The position numbers and the translations under genes are program-made. The notes under the pieces are model-generated. The model ran no database searches. It was not told the origin of the DNA and saw nothing but the letters and a program-made list of their open reading frames with translations. From the NCBI GenBank assembly GCA_905236715.1, contig CAJOMQ010000012.1, positions 19,680-83,679 of the forward strand: 64,000 bases of DNA, in the 5' to 3' direction. This DNA is from an uncultured Bacilli bacterium (lineage in GTDB: Bacteria; Bacillota_I; Bacilli_A; RFN20; CAG-826). Below, piece after piece: positions 17,993-25,860 of the stretch (positions are counted from its first letter, which is position 1; each line of letters begins with the position of its first letter).

Positions 17993-18391
17993 ATGACAAA
18001 TATCGGCATTGCTTTAATGGTCATGATTATGGCATTTGATTGTTTCAGCATCACTTTCCGTTTAAACGGTATTAACCGCACCTTAATGGAAATTCCTTTA
18101 TCCATTTTTGAATTAGCGGTGCCGCTAGTGCGGGAAGAAGATGAAATTGAAATGAAATTTGATAAAGAATACCTCATCGACGAACTGGATAATTATTTCA
18201 ACCACAAATTACCGTTTTATACCGCGAATTACCAAGTGAATTATTATTTCACCAAAACTGGTAGTGAATCGCTTTGTTTAGATGATTCTTGTACCGCGAT
18301 TGAAATCACTCTTGACGCCGATATTGTCTTTTTTACCAAATATCACAAAACCACTAGATATGAAATAGAGGAGGGCCGCCATGGACATTGA
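17993..18391 (+). CDS. TadE/pseudopilin-like membrane protein
   Basis: The ATG at 17993 follows GGAGG by 8 nt and gives 132 residues; the frame extends further upstream but into the preceding gene. One N-terminal hydrophobic helix (GIALMVMIMAFDCFSITF) continues into an amphipathic segment and a polar C-terminal domain, the general shape of TadE/F-type pseudopilins. It overlaps the ATPase gene by 11 nt. Family assignment is by context. Confidence 0.5.
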   Translation: MTNIGIALMVMIMAFDCFSITFRLNGINRTLMEIPLSIFELAVPLVREEDEIEMKFDKEYLIDELDNYFNHKLPFYTANYQVNYYFTKTGSESLCLDDSCTAIEITLDADIVFFTKYHKTTRYEIEEGRHGH

Positions 18392-19413
18392 TAAAGCGAT
18401 GGAATTTATCAAAAATTCTTTTCTTGCTCCTTTATTAGAAATTCCCCATGTGACCGATATTTCTTATAATGGCGCGACCTTATTTTATGTGACTAATGAT
18501 CAAGGCCGAAAACGTTATGAAGGGGAAATATGTCAAAGACTTCATCCGCCAAATCGCCAATATGGCGGAAAAACAATTCTCTTTTCAATCACCATATTTA
18601 GATGTTTCAATTGGTAATTTACGTATTAACGCCGTTCATCAATCAATTGCCCGTTTAGGTTATCAAGAAACAATAACATTTAGTATCCGTGTTGGTGCGA
18701 CAAATTCACTTATCAAAGATAATAGCTCTTTCTTATGTCCTGAATTAGTGGCGTTATTAAAAATATTAATTGCGGAAAACGTCAATATTGTCATCGGTGG
18801 AATTACCGGTAGTGGGAAGACGGAATTACAAAAATATCTCATTGGCAAAATGGCAGAAAATACCCGTCTTATCGTTATTGATAATGTTTTGGAATTATCG
18901 AATTTACCATATGAGGATATTGATTTAAATGTTTGGCAAATCGATGAAAAAAATAAAGAAGCGAATATTCAATTATTAGTGCGAAATGCCTTACGAAGTA
19001 ATCCCGATTGGCTGATAGTGGCGGAATCTCGTGGCGCGGAAATGCTGGAAATATTAAATTCCGCGATGACTGGTCATCCCATTATTACGACATTACATGC
19101 TTTTGATATGCCTTCGATGCCATCGCGCATTGGTCGGATGGTCATGATGAATGATAAAAAAATGGATTATGAAAGCGTTATGCAAGATGTTTATTATCAT
19201 TTTCATTTCTATATCTATTTAAAAAGAGAATTTCTTTCTAATGGCAAAGTTTCCCGTTTTATCGCCGAAATTGGTGAAATTGGTGACGATGGGAAAATGC
19301 ATTACATTTATAAATTAGAAGATAATAAACGTTATTTTTACCCCTTAAGTAGTGGATTCTTGTCGCATATTCATAAAAATAATTTAAATAAATTACCCGA
19401 GGTATTTAAATGA
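18381..19413 (+). pseudogene. TadA/CpaF-type secretion ATPase, split by a one-base frameshift
   Basis: Two frames read one protein: 18381 to about 18525 (ending DQGRKRYEG) and about 18526-19413 (starting KYVKDFIRQIANMAEK). Deleting one G from GGGG at 18522-18525 joins them into about 343 residues. The C-terminal part has Walker A GGITGSGKTE, the Asp/Glu box WLIVAESRGAEM, and GHPIITTLHAFD, the usual TadA/CpaF/VirB11 motifs. It would power pilus assembly. Shorter than typical CpaF (about 450) because the N-terminal domain is reduced. The extra G is a sequencing error, a recent mutation or, least likely, programmed shifting. Confidence 0.88.
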
Positions 19414-20117
19414 ACACAATAACTATTTTAGGCATTATTATTGCCTTACTTTTAACAATCATTTGTTATATTGCCACAAGTAATATTTATATTTCTCTAG
19501 TGGTGCTTCTACTATCAATCCTATATTTCATGCTTATCGCCACTCGGTTAATAAAGAAAAATCATGAGAAAGTGGAGCGTTATCACCAATGTTACCATTT
19601 CATTAATACTTTTGTGATTTCCTTAAGCGTGAAGCAATCTTTAAAAGGCGCGTTTTCTTCCACATTTGAAAGCATGGATACCGCTTTTAAGAATGAGATG
19701 ACTGGTTTAGAAGAAATGGATGAGATAGAAAAATTATCTTATCTATCTTCTTATTTTAAATTTCATAATTATCATCTCTTTTGCGATTTGATCAATCTTT
19801 GGGTAGAACAAGGTGGCAATATTTTAGAAATGTCCGCTCATTTGATAAACGAATCACGTTTAACAGAAGAATATTTAATTCAGTGTGATAGATTAGCCAA
19901 AAAGCATTTATTCGAATTTGCTTTGCTCTGGTTTATTGCATTAGCAATATTAGTTGTCTTACGTTTTGCCTTAGCGCAATTTTATAACCAGATTATCAAA
20001 CAGATGTTTTATCCTGTTGCGGTTTTAATCATTATTTTGCTTTGTCTAGGGACGATACATCTAACTATTTTACGCATGAACAAAGTGGAAATTAGGGGGT
20101 GGGACGATGTTAAATAA
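19410..20117 (+). CDS. TadB-like pilus assembly membrane protein
   Basis: 235 residues, with two helices at the N-terminus (about 4-48), a cytoplasmic T2SSF-like region of about 100 residues (FVISLSVKQSLKGAFSS onward), and two C-terminal helices. This is the reduced GspF/TadB layout. It overlaps the ATPase stop by 4 nt (ATGA) and the TadC-like gene by 11 nt. Identified mostly from topology and gene order. Confidence 0.65.
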   Translation: MNTITILGIIIALLLTIICYIATSNIYISLVVLLLSILYFMLIATRLIKKNHEKVERYHQCYHFINTFVISLSVKQSLKGAFSSTFESMDTAFKNEMTGLEEMDEIEKLSYLSSYFKFHNYHLFCDLINLWVEQGGNILEMSAHLINESRLTEEYLIQCDRLAKKHLFEFALLWFIALAILVVLRFALAQFYNQIIKQMFYPVAVLIIILLCLGTIHLTILRMNKVEIRGWDDVK

Positions 20118-20778
20118 ATGGCAAAAATATTTGGAGAGTATTGGTCTATCTTTTAAAAAAGAAGTTTTAATTATTTCTCTTAGCAATGGTGCGATAATAA
20201 TCGCCTTTATCTTATCTTTAATATTTTTTAAACAGATGTTCATCAGTTTATCCATCGGTTTATTACTTTTCGCTGTGGATGCGTATATGTATTTAAGATA
20301 CACAAATCGAAAAAAAGAAATTAAGCAACAACACGAAGATGAATTCGTTACGATAATCAGCTATTTCCAAATGTTCTTATCTAACGGCAATAATGTCTAT
20401 CAATCTTTTCAAAAATGTCTTGGTTATTCTAGTGAATGGATGCAAGAGAAAATTCAATTATTTCTCTACGCCATTGATCAAGATAAAACCGTGACTCCAT
20501 TCGTGGAATTTGCTAAAAATTTTCAACATGCTTCCGCGAATAACATTATGTTATCGATTTATCAAATGGTGGATGAAGGAGAAAATGGGGCACATATGCT
20601 GCAATTTTCCATTATTTTTGACCAAATTGCCCAGGCCCAACATCAAGCGCGTATTGATCGGAAAGAAAAATCGTTAAGTGGCTTATCTACCTTCCCGCTT
20701 ATTGGTGCGGGATTAATAACAGTAGTTATCACTTTTAGTGTCATCATCTTAATGGGGGATATGATAAATGTCTTATAA
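20107..20778 (+). CDS. TadC-like pilus assembly membrane protein
   Basis: 223 residues. Two N-terminal helices, a central cytoplasmic domain with YFQMFLSNGNNVYQSFQKC and MLQFSIIFDQIAQAQHQAR (the T2SSF second half), then a C-terminal helix (LIGAGLITVVITFSVIILMG). Paired with the TadB-like protein it would form the inner-membrane platform. Overlaps both neighbours by about 11 nt. Confidence 0.68.
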   Translation: MLNKWQKYLESIGLSFKKEVLIISLSNGAIIIAFILSLIFFKQMFISLSIGLLLFAVDAYMYLRYTNRKKEIKQQHEDEFVTIISYFQMFLSNGNNVYQSFQKCLGYSSEWMQEKIQLFLYAIDQDKTVTPFVEFAKNFQHASANNIMLSIYQMVDEGENGAHMLQFSIIFDQIAQAQHQARIDRKEKSLSGLSTFPLIGAGLITVVITFSVIILMGDMINVL

Positions 20779-21112
20779 AATTTCTCTGATTTTATCGCTT
20801 GTCTTTGTCTCTATGTTTTTCCTATTTGCGGGAGATATGATTTCTTTACAATTTGCTTATAGCAATTTAGATGCTTCCTCTATTACGATTAGCCATCTCA
20901 TCAGCCGTAGCGAAAGCATTAATGATAATTTGATTAATAATATCGAAGCAAATTTCTCTGTCGATTTTACATTATTAAACGAAGAAGAACCCTTATTTGG
21001 TGATGTGGTGGATTTTGTCATATCGCAAGAATATCATTCCATCGTTTTATCAAATAACACAATGACTTTGTCAATCAGGCGAACATCAGTTCTTGGTTAT
21101 TACAATTCATAA
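20768..21112 (+). CDS. pilin-like small membrane protein of the Tad-like operon
   Basis: 114 residues: one N-terminal hydrophobic helix (ISLILSLVFVSMFFLFAG) and a polar C-terminal domain. It lies between TadC-like and the 65-residue pilin-like gene, overlapping the former by 11 nt. Likely a minor pseudopilin; no family signature by eye. Confidence 0.5.
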   Translation: MSYKISLILSLVFVSMFFLFAGDMISLQFAYSNLDASSITISHLISRSESINDNLINNIEANFSVDFTLLNEEEPLFGDVVDFVISQEYHSIVLSNNTMTLSIRRTSVLGYYNS

Positions 21113-21128
21113 GAAAGGAGGTAATTTT

Positions 21129-21326
21129 ATGACAGAAATTAAAGGACAACTTTTGAGCATAATTCTAGTCATCGCCATCTTCGGTGTCGTGGCGGGAGCC
21201 TTAATTGGGATATTCTCCACATTGACAAAAAGTGTCGAAGATAAGGTGAGTCAAGAAATTGTCGATATGGATTCCTTAACTCTTTCCAAAGAGGAATCAC
21301 ACCGCTTAGAGTATTTGCATTATTAA
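21129..21326 (+). CDS. candidate major pilin (class III/Flp-like prepilin)
   Basis: The ATG at 21129 sits after AAAGGAGG; the longer frame from 21093 is rejected. 65 residues: a very short basic leader MTEIKGQ, then a 24-residue hydrophobic helix (LLSIILVIAIFGVVAGALIG) and a polar tail. The KGQ before the helix resembles class III prepilin cleavage sites known from archaeal pilins and, loosely, Flp leaders. It has the best ribosome site of the operon, as expected for a major subunit. No prepilin peptidase gene is in the window. Confidence 0.55.
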   Translation: MTEIKGQLLSIILVIAIFGVVAGALIGIFSTLTKSVEDKVSQEIVDMDSLTLSKEESHRLEYLHY

Positions 21327-21332
21327 AAAAAG

Positions 21333-21355
21333 ATACGGTCAAAGACCGTATTTTT
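21333..21355 (+). terminator. terminator of Tad-like operon
   Basis: ATACGGTC/GACCGTAT 8-bp stem with AAA loop and T run, directly after the pilin-like stop codon. Confidence 0.9.
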
Positions 21356-21404
21356 AAGTTTACAAAGAATAAGAAACAAACTACAATAAAGTGAGGCAAA
21401 AATT

Positions 21405-21629
21405 ATGAGCGCATTAGAAACTGTCAAACAAATTTTATCGGAAAAAGTGGATATTTCCCAATTAAAAGAAGAAGATCAATTGAGCAGTCTTGGTCTTGAT
21501 TCTCTCGATTTAGCGGAAATTATGATTTCGATTGAAGAGAATTTGGGTATTGAATTCACTAGTAATGAGATTTTAAAGTTGAAAACTTTGAAAGATGTCG
21601 TAAATCTTATTGAAAGTAAAACGAAATAA
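21405..21629 (+). CDS. acpP: acyl carrier protein
   Basis: 74 residues, with the phosphopantetheine-accepting Ser in LGLDSLDLAEIM (about residues 30-41) and the usual acidic helices. It carries acyl chains in fatty-acid synthesis; the standard length matches. It has its own leader (GTGAGGC before the ATG) and is monocistronic, away from other fab genes, so a specialised carrier role cannot be excluded. Confidence 0.9.
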   Translation: MSALETVKQILSEKVDISQLKEEDQLSSLGLDSLDLAEIMISIEENLGIEFTSNEILKLKTLKDVVNLIESKTK

Positions 21630-21702
21630 TTCTTGTTTTTATAAAACCTCTATGATAATATTCATTTTGCGTTTTTAAGACGCTGCCAAATTTTTGGTAA
21701 CT

Positions 21703-21777
21703 GCTTCCCTAGCTCAACGGCAGAGCGAGCGGCTGTTAACCGCTAGGTTGAGATATCGTAATTCTCGGGAAGCGCCA
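21703..21777 (+). tRNA. tRNA-Asn (GTT) with aberrant T arm
   Basis: Acceptor GCTTCCC/GGGAAGC, D stem GCTC/GAGC with GG in the loop, anticodon stem AGCGG/CCGCT around CTGTTAA (anticodon GTT), encoded CCA. The T arm reads GAGAT-ATCGTAA-TTCTC: the conserved 53-61 G-C pair is U-U and the 54/58 pair is A/U instead of T/A. All other elements are intact. Confidence 0.85.
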
Positions 21778-21780
21778 CGT

Positions 21781-21857
21781 GGCCTATTGGAGAAGTGGCT
21801 TAACTCACATGCCTTTCACGCATGCATTCATGGGTTCGAATCCCGTATAGGTCACCA
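21781..21857 (+). tRNA. tRNA-Glu (TTC)
   Basis: Acceptor GGCCTAT/ATAGGTC, anticodon stem CATGC/GCATG around CTTTCAC (anticodon TTC), canonical T arm ATGGG-TTCGAAT-CCCGT, discriminator A and encoded CCA. Three bases after tRNA-Asn, so co-transcribed. Confidence 0.93.
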
Positions 21858-21869
21858 AGTAGGTTAATA

Positions 21870-21898
21870 GGATTGATACAAAAGTGTCAGTCCTTTTT
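21870..21898 (+). terminator. terminator of the tRNA pair
   Basis: 10-bp stem GGATTGATAC/GTGTCAGTCC (two wobbles) with AAAA loop and five T residues. Confidence 0.88.
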
Positions 21899-22021
21899 CT
21901 TTATAAAAATAGTGAAATTTCTATATTATAAGACAAAGTCTTATGTTATGATATATTTATGTCAAAACATAAGAGACCATTTGATCAAAATTTGCTTATT
22001 TGCTTTATCGAATAAATTGTT

Positions 22022-22027
22022 TATAAT
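22022..22027 (+). promoter_or_regulatory. -10 box of small RNA 1
   Basis: TATAAT placed so that transcription is predicted to begin at 22034 G, the first base of the conserved RNA. The -35 is weak (TTGCTT at about 22000). Confidence 0.5.
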
Positions 22028-22033
22028 TTAATT

Positions 22034-22199
22034 GTCAAAGGTGGAAATTCAGCGTAACGACCACGGCGCATTCTTAGGAATGGCACAAAGCGATGCAGGG
22101 GGAAACCGAATCCACTTAACACCTGGAACGATCTAGTAGTTTCCTTAATTAGGCTGGCCTGCTTGACAAATAATAACATCTCATTTGAGATGTTTTTTT
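22034..22199 (+). ncRNA. unidentified structured small RNA 1 (paralogue of 23401-23511)
   Basis: About 166 nt from GTCAAAGG to a strong terminator (AACATCTC-ATTT-GAGATGTT plus T run, 22175-22199). Ends pair: TTGTCAA (22032) with TTGACAA (22163-22169). It shares GTCAAAGGTGGAAA and the 20-mer CGACCACGGCGCATTCTTAG (22058-22077) with the second copy, and both have a CATTC/GAATG hairpin. It does not match SRP, 6S, tmRNA, T-box or any riboswitch consensus I can recall. The ZIP gene downstream has its own promoter, favouring a stand-alone RNA. It occupies most of the 550-bp gap after tRNA-Glu. Confidence 0.72.
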
Positions 22200-22327
22200 G
22201 TTTGATAAACTAAAAATAATTGGAGTAATTTAAATACTGGTGTTCAGTCGTTGATTAGCAATCTTTATTAAATTTAAATCGCGTTTTGTGGTTTGAAATT
22301 CGATGCATTTTTAACTTTTTAATAATA

Positions 22328-22360
22328 TAGTTAGTCAACACTAACTAGAAGTGATATAAT
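22328..22360 (+). promoter_or_regulatory. promoter with palindromic operator for the ZIP transporter
   Basis: A perfect palindrome, TAGTTAGT-CAAC-ACTAACTA (22328-22347), overlaps the -35 (TAGTCA, 22332-22337); 17-nt spacer; TATAAT at 22355-22360. A metal-responsive repressor (DtxR/MntR or Fur/Zur type) is the expected binder; identity is inference. Confidence 0.7.
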
Positions 22361-22410
22361 CCCTTTTGAAATATTTTTACTATTTGACTTTAATAAAGGA
22401 GGTCTAAAAT

Positions 22411-23181
22411 ATGCCAGATTATGTCTATCCCTTAATTGGAATCCCTCTCATTTTTATATGTACAACTCTTGGAGCGTTATTTGTTTTTTTCTTTCGAGGA
22501 AAAGAAATCTCTCCCAAACTAAATAAAATCTTTATTGGTTTTGCGGCCGGTGTGATGTTTTCGGCTTCGTTTTTCTCACTAATTAAACCAGCGCTTGAAA
22601 GCGAAGTTAGTTATATGCCAACTTGGCTAATTGCGGTGATCTCGATTGTTTTAGGTGCTCTTTTTCTTTGGGGCATTGATAAACTTGTCCCACACTTCCA
22701 CACAAGCGAACAACAAGATGAAGGTTTGCCATCTAGAAAATTATCGAAAACTTCTAAGATGTTTTTAGCTGTCACTATCCACAATATTCCAGAAGGTTTA
22801 TCAGTTGGCATTGCCTTTGGTGTTGCTTTAGCTAACCCAGGAGACCAAGCTTTATTAGTTGGTGCTTTATTGCTTGCGATTGGTATTGGTATACAAAACA
22901 TTCCCGAAGGCGCCGTGGTTTCTCTTCCTTTAAAGAGTGAAACTGGATCAAGCAAAAAAGCCTTTGTCTTTGGTATGTTAAGTGGTGCAGTTGAACCAGT
23001 TGCCGCCGTCATTGGTTTATTCCTTGCTATGCAAATCCAAGGAATTATGCCTTGGGCTTTAGCCTTCGCAGCCGGATGTATGATCTACGTAGTCGCGGAA
23101 GAAATGATTCCAGAAATGACAAGCGAAGGTCATGATCACTTTGGTGTCTGGTCATTCATTTTAGGATTTGTATTGCACTAG
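22411..23181 (+). CDS. ZIP family divalent metal transporter
   Basis: 256 residues with about eight helices. The signatures HNIPEGLSVGIAFG (helix IV, about 122-135) and NIPEGAVVSLPL (helix V, about 160-171) give the metal-binding His/Glu/Asn set of the GufA/ZupT branch; VAEEMIPEM follows near the end. It imports Zn2+, Mn2+ or Fe2+ into the cytoplasm. A good ribosome site (AAAGGAGG) precedes the start. The palindromic operator over its promoter suggests metal-dependent repression. Confidence 0.92.
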   Translation: MPDYVYPLIGIPLIFICTTLGALFVFFFRGKEISPKLNKIFIGFAAGVMFSASFFSLIKPALESEVSYMPTWLIAVISIVLGALFLWGIDKLVPHFHTSEQQDEGLPSRKLSKTSKMFLAVTIHNIPEGLSVGIAFGVALANPGDQALLVGALLLAIGIGIQNIPEGAVVSLPLKSETGSSKKAFVFGMLSGAVEPVAAVIGLFLAMQIQGIMPWALAFAAGCMIYVVAEEMIPEMTSEGHDHFGVWSFILGFVLH

Positions 23182-23275
23182 ACTGTATTCAGTTATAAAA
23201 AATTGTTAATAAACAGCGAAAGCAAACTTTAATCTATCTTTGTTTAATCAATATCTTAAAAGGACAAAAGAAAAA

Positions 23276-23312
23276 TGAACCGATTATGGCTCCAATTGCC
23301 ATCTTAGGTTCA
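23276..23312. repeat. two-step inverted repeat in the ZIP-S41 gap
   Basis: TGAACC/GGTTCA and ATGGC/GCCAT are nested around a 7-nt loop with symmetric 4x4 internal loops. No T run follows, so it is not a clear terminator. Apart from this and the small RNA, the 23182-23605 gap holds no convincing gene. Confidence 0.5.
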
Positions 23313-23388
23313 CGTTTATATTCAATATAATTTCTACTTGTTATCAAAATAATTTTCAATCTTTGATTTAAGTGCGCTGACACATTGC

Positions 23389-23394
23389 TATAAT
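23389..23394 (+). promoter_or_regulatory. -10 box of small RNA 2
   Basis: TATAAT 7 nt before GTCAAAGG, the same geometry as for small RNA 1. No good -35 at 17 nt; TTGATT lies 20 nt upstream. Confidence 0.5.
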
Positions 23395-23400
23395 ATTATT

Positions 23401-23511
23401 GTCAAAGGTGGAAAGTCGGTGTTCGACCACGGCGCATTCTTAGTGAATGGAGTCAGCGTTTCAGGATTCACCGCCCTGTTTGATATGAACGTCTCGCTAG
23501 AGATGTTTTTA
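23401..23511 (+). ncRNA. unidentified structured small RNA 2 (paralogue of 22034-22199)
   Basis: About 110 nt. It begins GTCAAAGGTGGAAAGTC, has a GTCG/CGAC hairpin, the shared 20-mer at 23424-23443, a CATTC/GAATG hairpin, and a 3' CCCTGTTTGAT that can close on the 5' GTCAAA. It ends in terminator AACGTCTC-GCTA-GAGATGTT plus T run (23488-23510). It is shorter than copy 1, lacking the middle part. Located 95 nt before the S41 lipoprotein gene, so a leader or riboswitch role for that gene remains possible. Confidence 0.7.
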
Positions 23512-23605
23512 TTTTAGCAATGAACGTCTTTCAAATTTTTGGTTTTTCATACCTAATTGAAGCCTTTAAGTCTAGGTATTACAATATTATCGGAGATATG
23601 AAATT

Positions 23606-25765
23606 ATGAGAAAAAGTCTGATATTACTTGGAATAAGTACTCTAGTTCTTGTTAGCTGCAGTAGCGTTAACGAGAGTCAAGAATTAACACTATATAGAAA
23701 ATCTAATTTATATATGGAGAAAAATAATGAAGTGTTCAATTTTCCTTTGTGGACATTTAATCGCAAAGGTGAAGGTAATGTTCCTTATGTCTCATTAAAA
23801 GAATTCTTGCCTGCAGTAAAATTTATTGATCAAGGATTTAAGACTGTAGAACCAAAATTAGATGTCTCTAATAGTAAAGGTATTTACACCATCAGTTATT
23901 CTAGTGGTGAAGGTGAACCTATTACCCATCCTTTTGTTTTTGATAAAAATAATCAGACCGTCACCATCAATAAAGAAGCAAAAGCGTTTTATCATCTTTT
24001 TTATGATTCCGACCCTAACATTGAAACAATGGAATATCTTTATAAACCAGTAGAAGAAAAGAATAGAGATTTTTCTATTACCGATAATCGCGTCATTGAT
24101 TTAACTAAATATGGTTTAAAGATTATTGAACAAGATAATGAATTGTACGCTCCAATTGATTTATATCAAGTGATATTTAAGACTTCGATGTCCCCATCTG
24201 GTAATAATCATATTGTTTACAATGGTATTGATTATTTTGGATCTAATGGTTCTAGCATCGCGGCATCTTGCTATTCCTCTTCTTTACAATTTAATTTGCA
24301 AGAACCAAATATTCTCTTATCAGTTTTAAAAATAAGTCCCACGATATCGACAAAGCCCGAATTTTCCTTTGCACCTGTAAAACCTGGAGTTAATGAGAAA
24401 TATCGTTTTGAATCCACGATTATTAAAGGTGGTGAATTTACCGTTATTTCAACACTAGAAAAAATTAATATTCCTGATTTCTTCTTACGTTTATCTTTAG
24501 ATAATAACGGTCAAGGTCGTTATGTTTATATCAATAACGATACCAAAGAAGAATTTGAGATAGATAAAGCTTCTCTTATAGACAATAAGACTGTCACTTT
24601 CACCGAAGATAATGATTACATCAATCTCACTGTTTCTTATCCTAACGCTTTTATCCCTGGTAAGATGCAAGAGATTAAATCATCAATCAATAAGAACAAA
24701 ACCTTCTTTTTAGAAGAAGAAAGAAGTAAAGAATACGCTTTATACGACTATAAGATTCTTAGTCTATATTTAGGTGAATATTATGGCCTTGTGCAATCTA
24801 ATCCGAAAGTTAGAGATTCCGTTAATTTCTTAAAGCCGTATAAAGAAGAAATATTATCCCCTAATTATCATGATTATCATTTAGGTGTTTCTAAAATGGC
24901 GTTAGAAGGCATTGATGATGGTCATACAAAAGTATTGGGTTTTTCTAAATTCAGTAAAGATGACTTTAATAGCGAAGAAAATCAAGCTGCGATTAATGAC
25001 ATGGTGGGCCCTAGAAGAGGAAACATATTAAAATATGTCGAATTAGCGGAAGGCTATCGTTCCTCACAAAATTTAGGGCAAGGCTATCAAATCGTTGATG
25101 ATACCGCTTATCTCACTTTTGATTCTTTCTCCGCGACTCCATTAAAACAGTTGAAAGAATATGATGCCGCGCCAGATACATATGTTGATAGAGATACCAT
25201 TGGCTTTGCTTATACGGCGATGAAAGATGTCTCCGCCAATCATCCCGAAGTAAAACGCGTGGTCTTTGATTTATCTTGTAATACTGGTGGTATGGTTCTT
25301 GCTTTACCATTCTTATTAGGTTTAATGAAAAAAGATTTCCATATGAATTCGTATAATTATTACATTAATGATATGTGCCAAAGACATTATCAATTGGATT
25401 TAAATGAAAATGGTATATATGGAGAAGATGAAGATACATATGAAGGTCAATACGATTTCTATGTCTTAACTAGTGGTGCTTCTTTCTCTTGTGGAAATGC
25501 CTTCCCAGGCGCCGCGAAATACAATAAAGCTGCAAAGATTATTGGTAAAAGATCTGCCGGTGGTGCCTCTGGTGTTGATTATTTCACTTCACCTAGTGGT
25601 TTTGATTTAAGATGTTCATCATGTATGACAGAAGCCTTTGAATTAGAGGATGGCACTTTTATTGAAAATGACAAAGGTATTCCAGTCGATTTTGAAATAG
25701 ATGAAGAATATTGGTATAACCGCACATTGCTCAATAGCAAATTAGACGAAATAGAAAATAATTAA
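23606..25765 (+). CDS. S41-family (tail-specific protease-like) lipoprotein
   Basis: 719 residues. Lipobox LGISTLVLVSC, lipidated Cys at 18. The N-terminal 400 residues are an unrecognised beta-rich region. The C-terminal TSPc/S41 domain (about 415-690) has VVFDLSCNTGGM, the catalytic Ser in LTSGASFSCGN, and Lys in KIIGKRSAGGASG, so the Ser-Lys dyad appears present. Predicted cell-surface peptidase. No obvious PDZ domain, unlike Ctp. Monocistronic, 95 nt after small RNA 2. Confidence 0.83.
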   Translation: MRKSLILLGISTLVLVSCSSVNESQELTLYRKSNLYMEKNNEVFNFPLWTFNRKGEGNVPYVSLKEFLPAVKFIDQGFKTVEPKLDVSNSKGIYTISYSSGEGEPITHPFVFDKNNQTVTINKEAKAFYHLFYDSDPNIETMEYLYKPVEEKNRDFSITDNRVIDLTKYGLKIIEQDNELYAPIDLYQVIFKTSMSPSGNNHIVYNGIDYFGSNGSSIAASCYSSSLQFNLQEPNILLSVLKISPTISTKPEFSFAPVKPGVNEKYRFESTIIKGGEFTVISTLEKINIPDFFLRLSLDNNGQGRYVYINNDTKEEFEIDKASLIDNKTVTFTEDNDYINLTVSYPNAFIPGKMQEIKSSINKNKTFFLEEERSKEYALYDYKILSLYLGEYYGLVQSNPKVRDSVNFLKPYKEEILSPNYHDYHLGVSKMALEGIDDGHTKVLGFSKFSKDDFNSEENQAAINDMVGPRRGNILKYVELAEGYRSSQNLGQGYQIVDDTAYLTFDSFSATPLKQLKEYDAAPDTYVDRDTIGFAYTAMKDVSANHPEVKRVVFDLSCNTGGMVLALPFLLGLMKKDFHMNSYNYYINDMCQRHYQLDLNENGIYGEDEDTYEGQYDFYVLTSGASFSCGNAFPGAAKYNKAAKIIGKRSAGGASGVDYFTSPSGFDLRCSSCMTEAFELEDGTFIENDKGIPVDFEIDEEYWYNRTLLNSKLDEIENN

Positions 25766-25860
25766 GACTATCACTCTTCAAATTAAAACGATGATGGCAG
25801 ACCCCCTTTTGATTATGCCTTCCATAGATTTTTTATTAAAAATATATGATAATTAATAAT

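Noticed and set aside
21822..22031. 69-residue ORF beginning inside tRNA-Glu
   Set aside because: It starts in a tRNA, crosses the tRNA terminator and the promoter of small RNA 1, and has no ribosome site.
22034..22199. SRP RNA, 6S RNA, tmRNA or SAM riboswitch
   Set aside because: GGTGGA near the 5' end recalls SAM-I, but the remaining conserved core, K-turn and GCAACC elements are missing; no SRP GGAAG tetraloop region or 6S bubble is seen.
23238..23381. Possible 46-residue minus-strand GTG ORF with hydrophobic segment
   Set aside because: No ribosome site, covers the inverted repeat and runs to the RNA 2 promoter; AT-rich chance frame is more likely.
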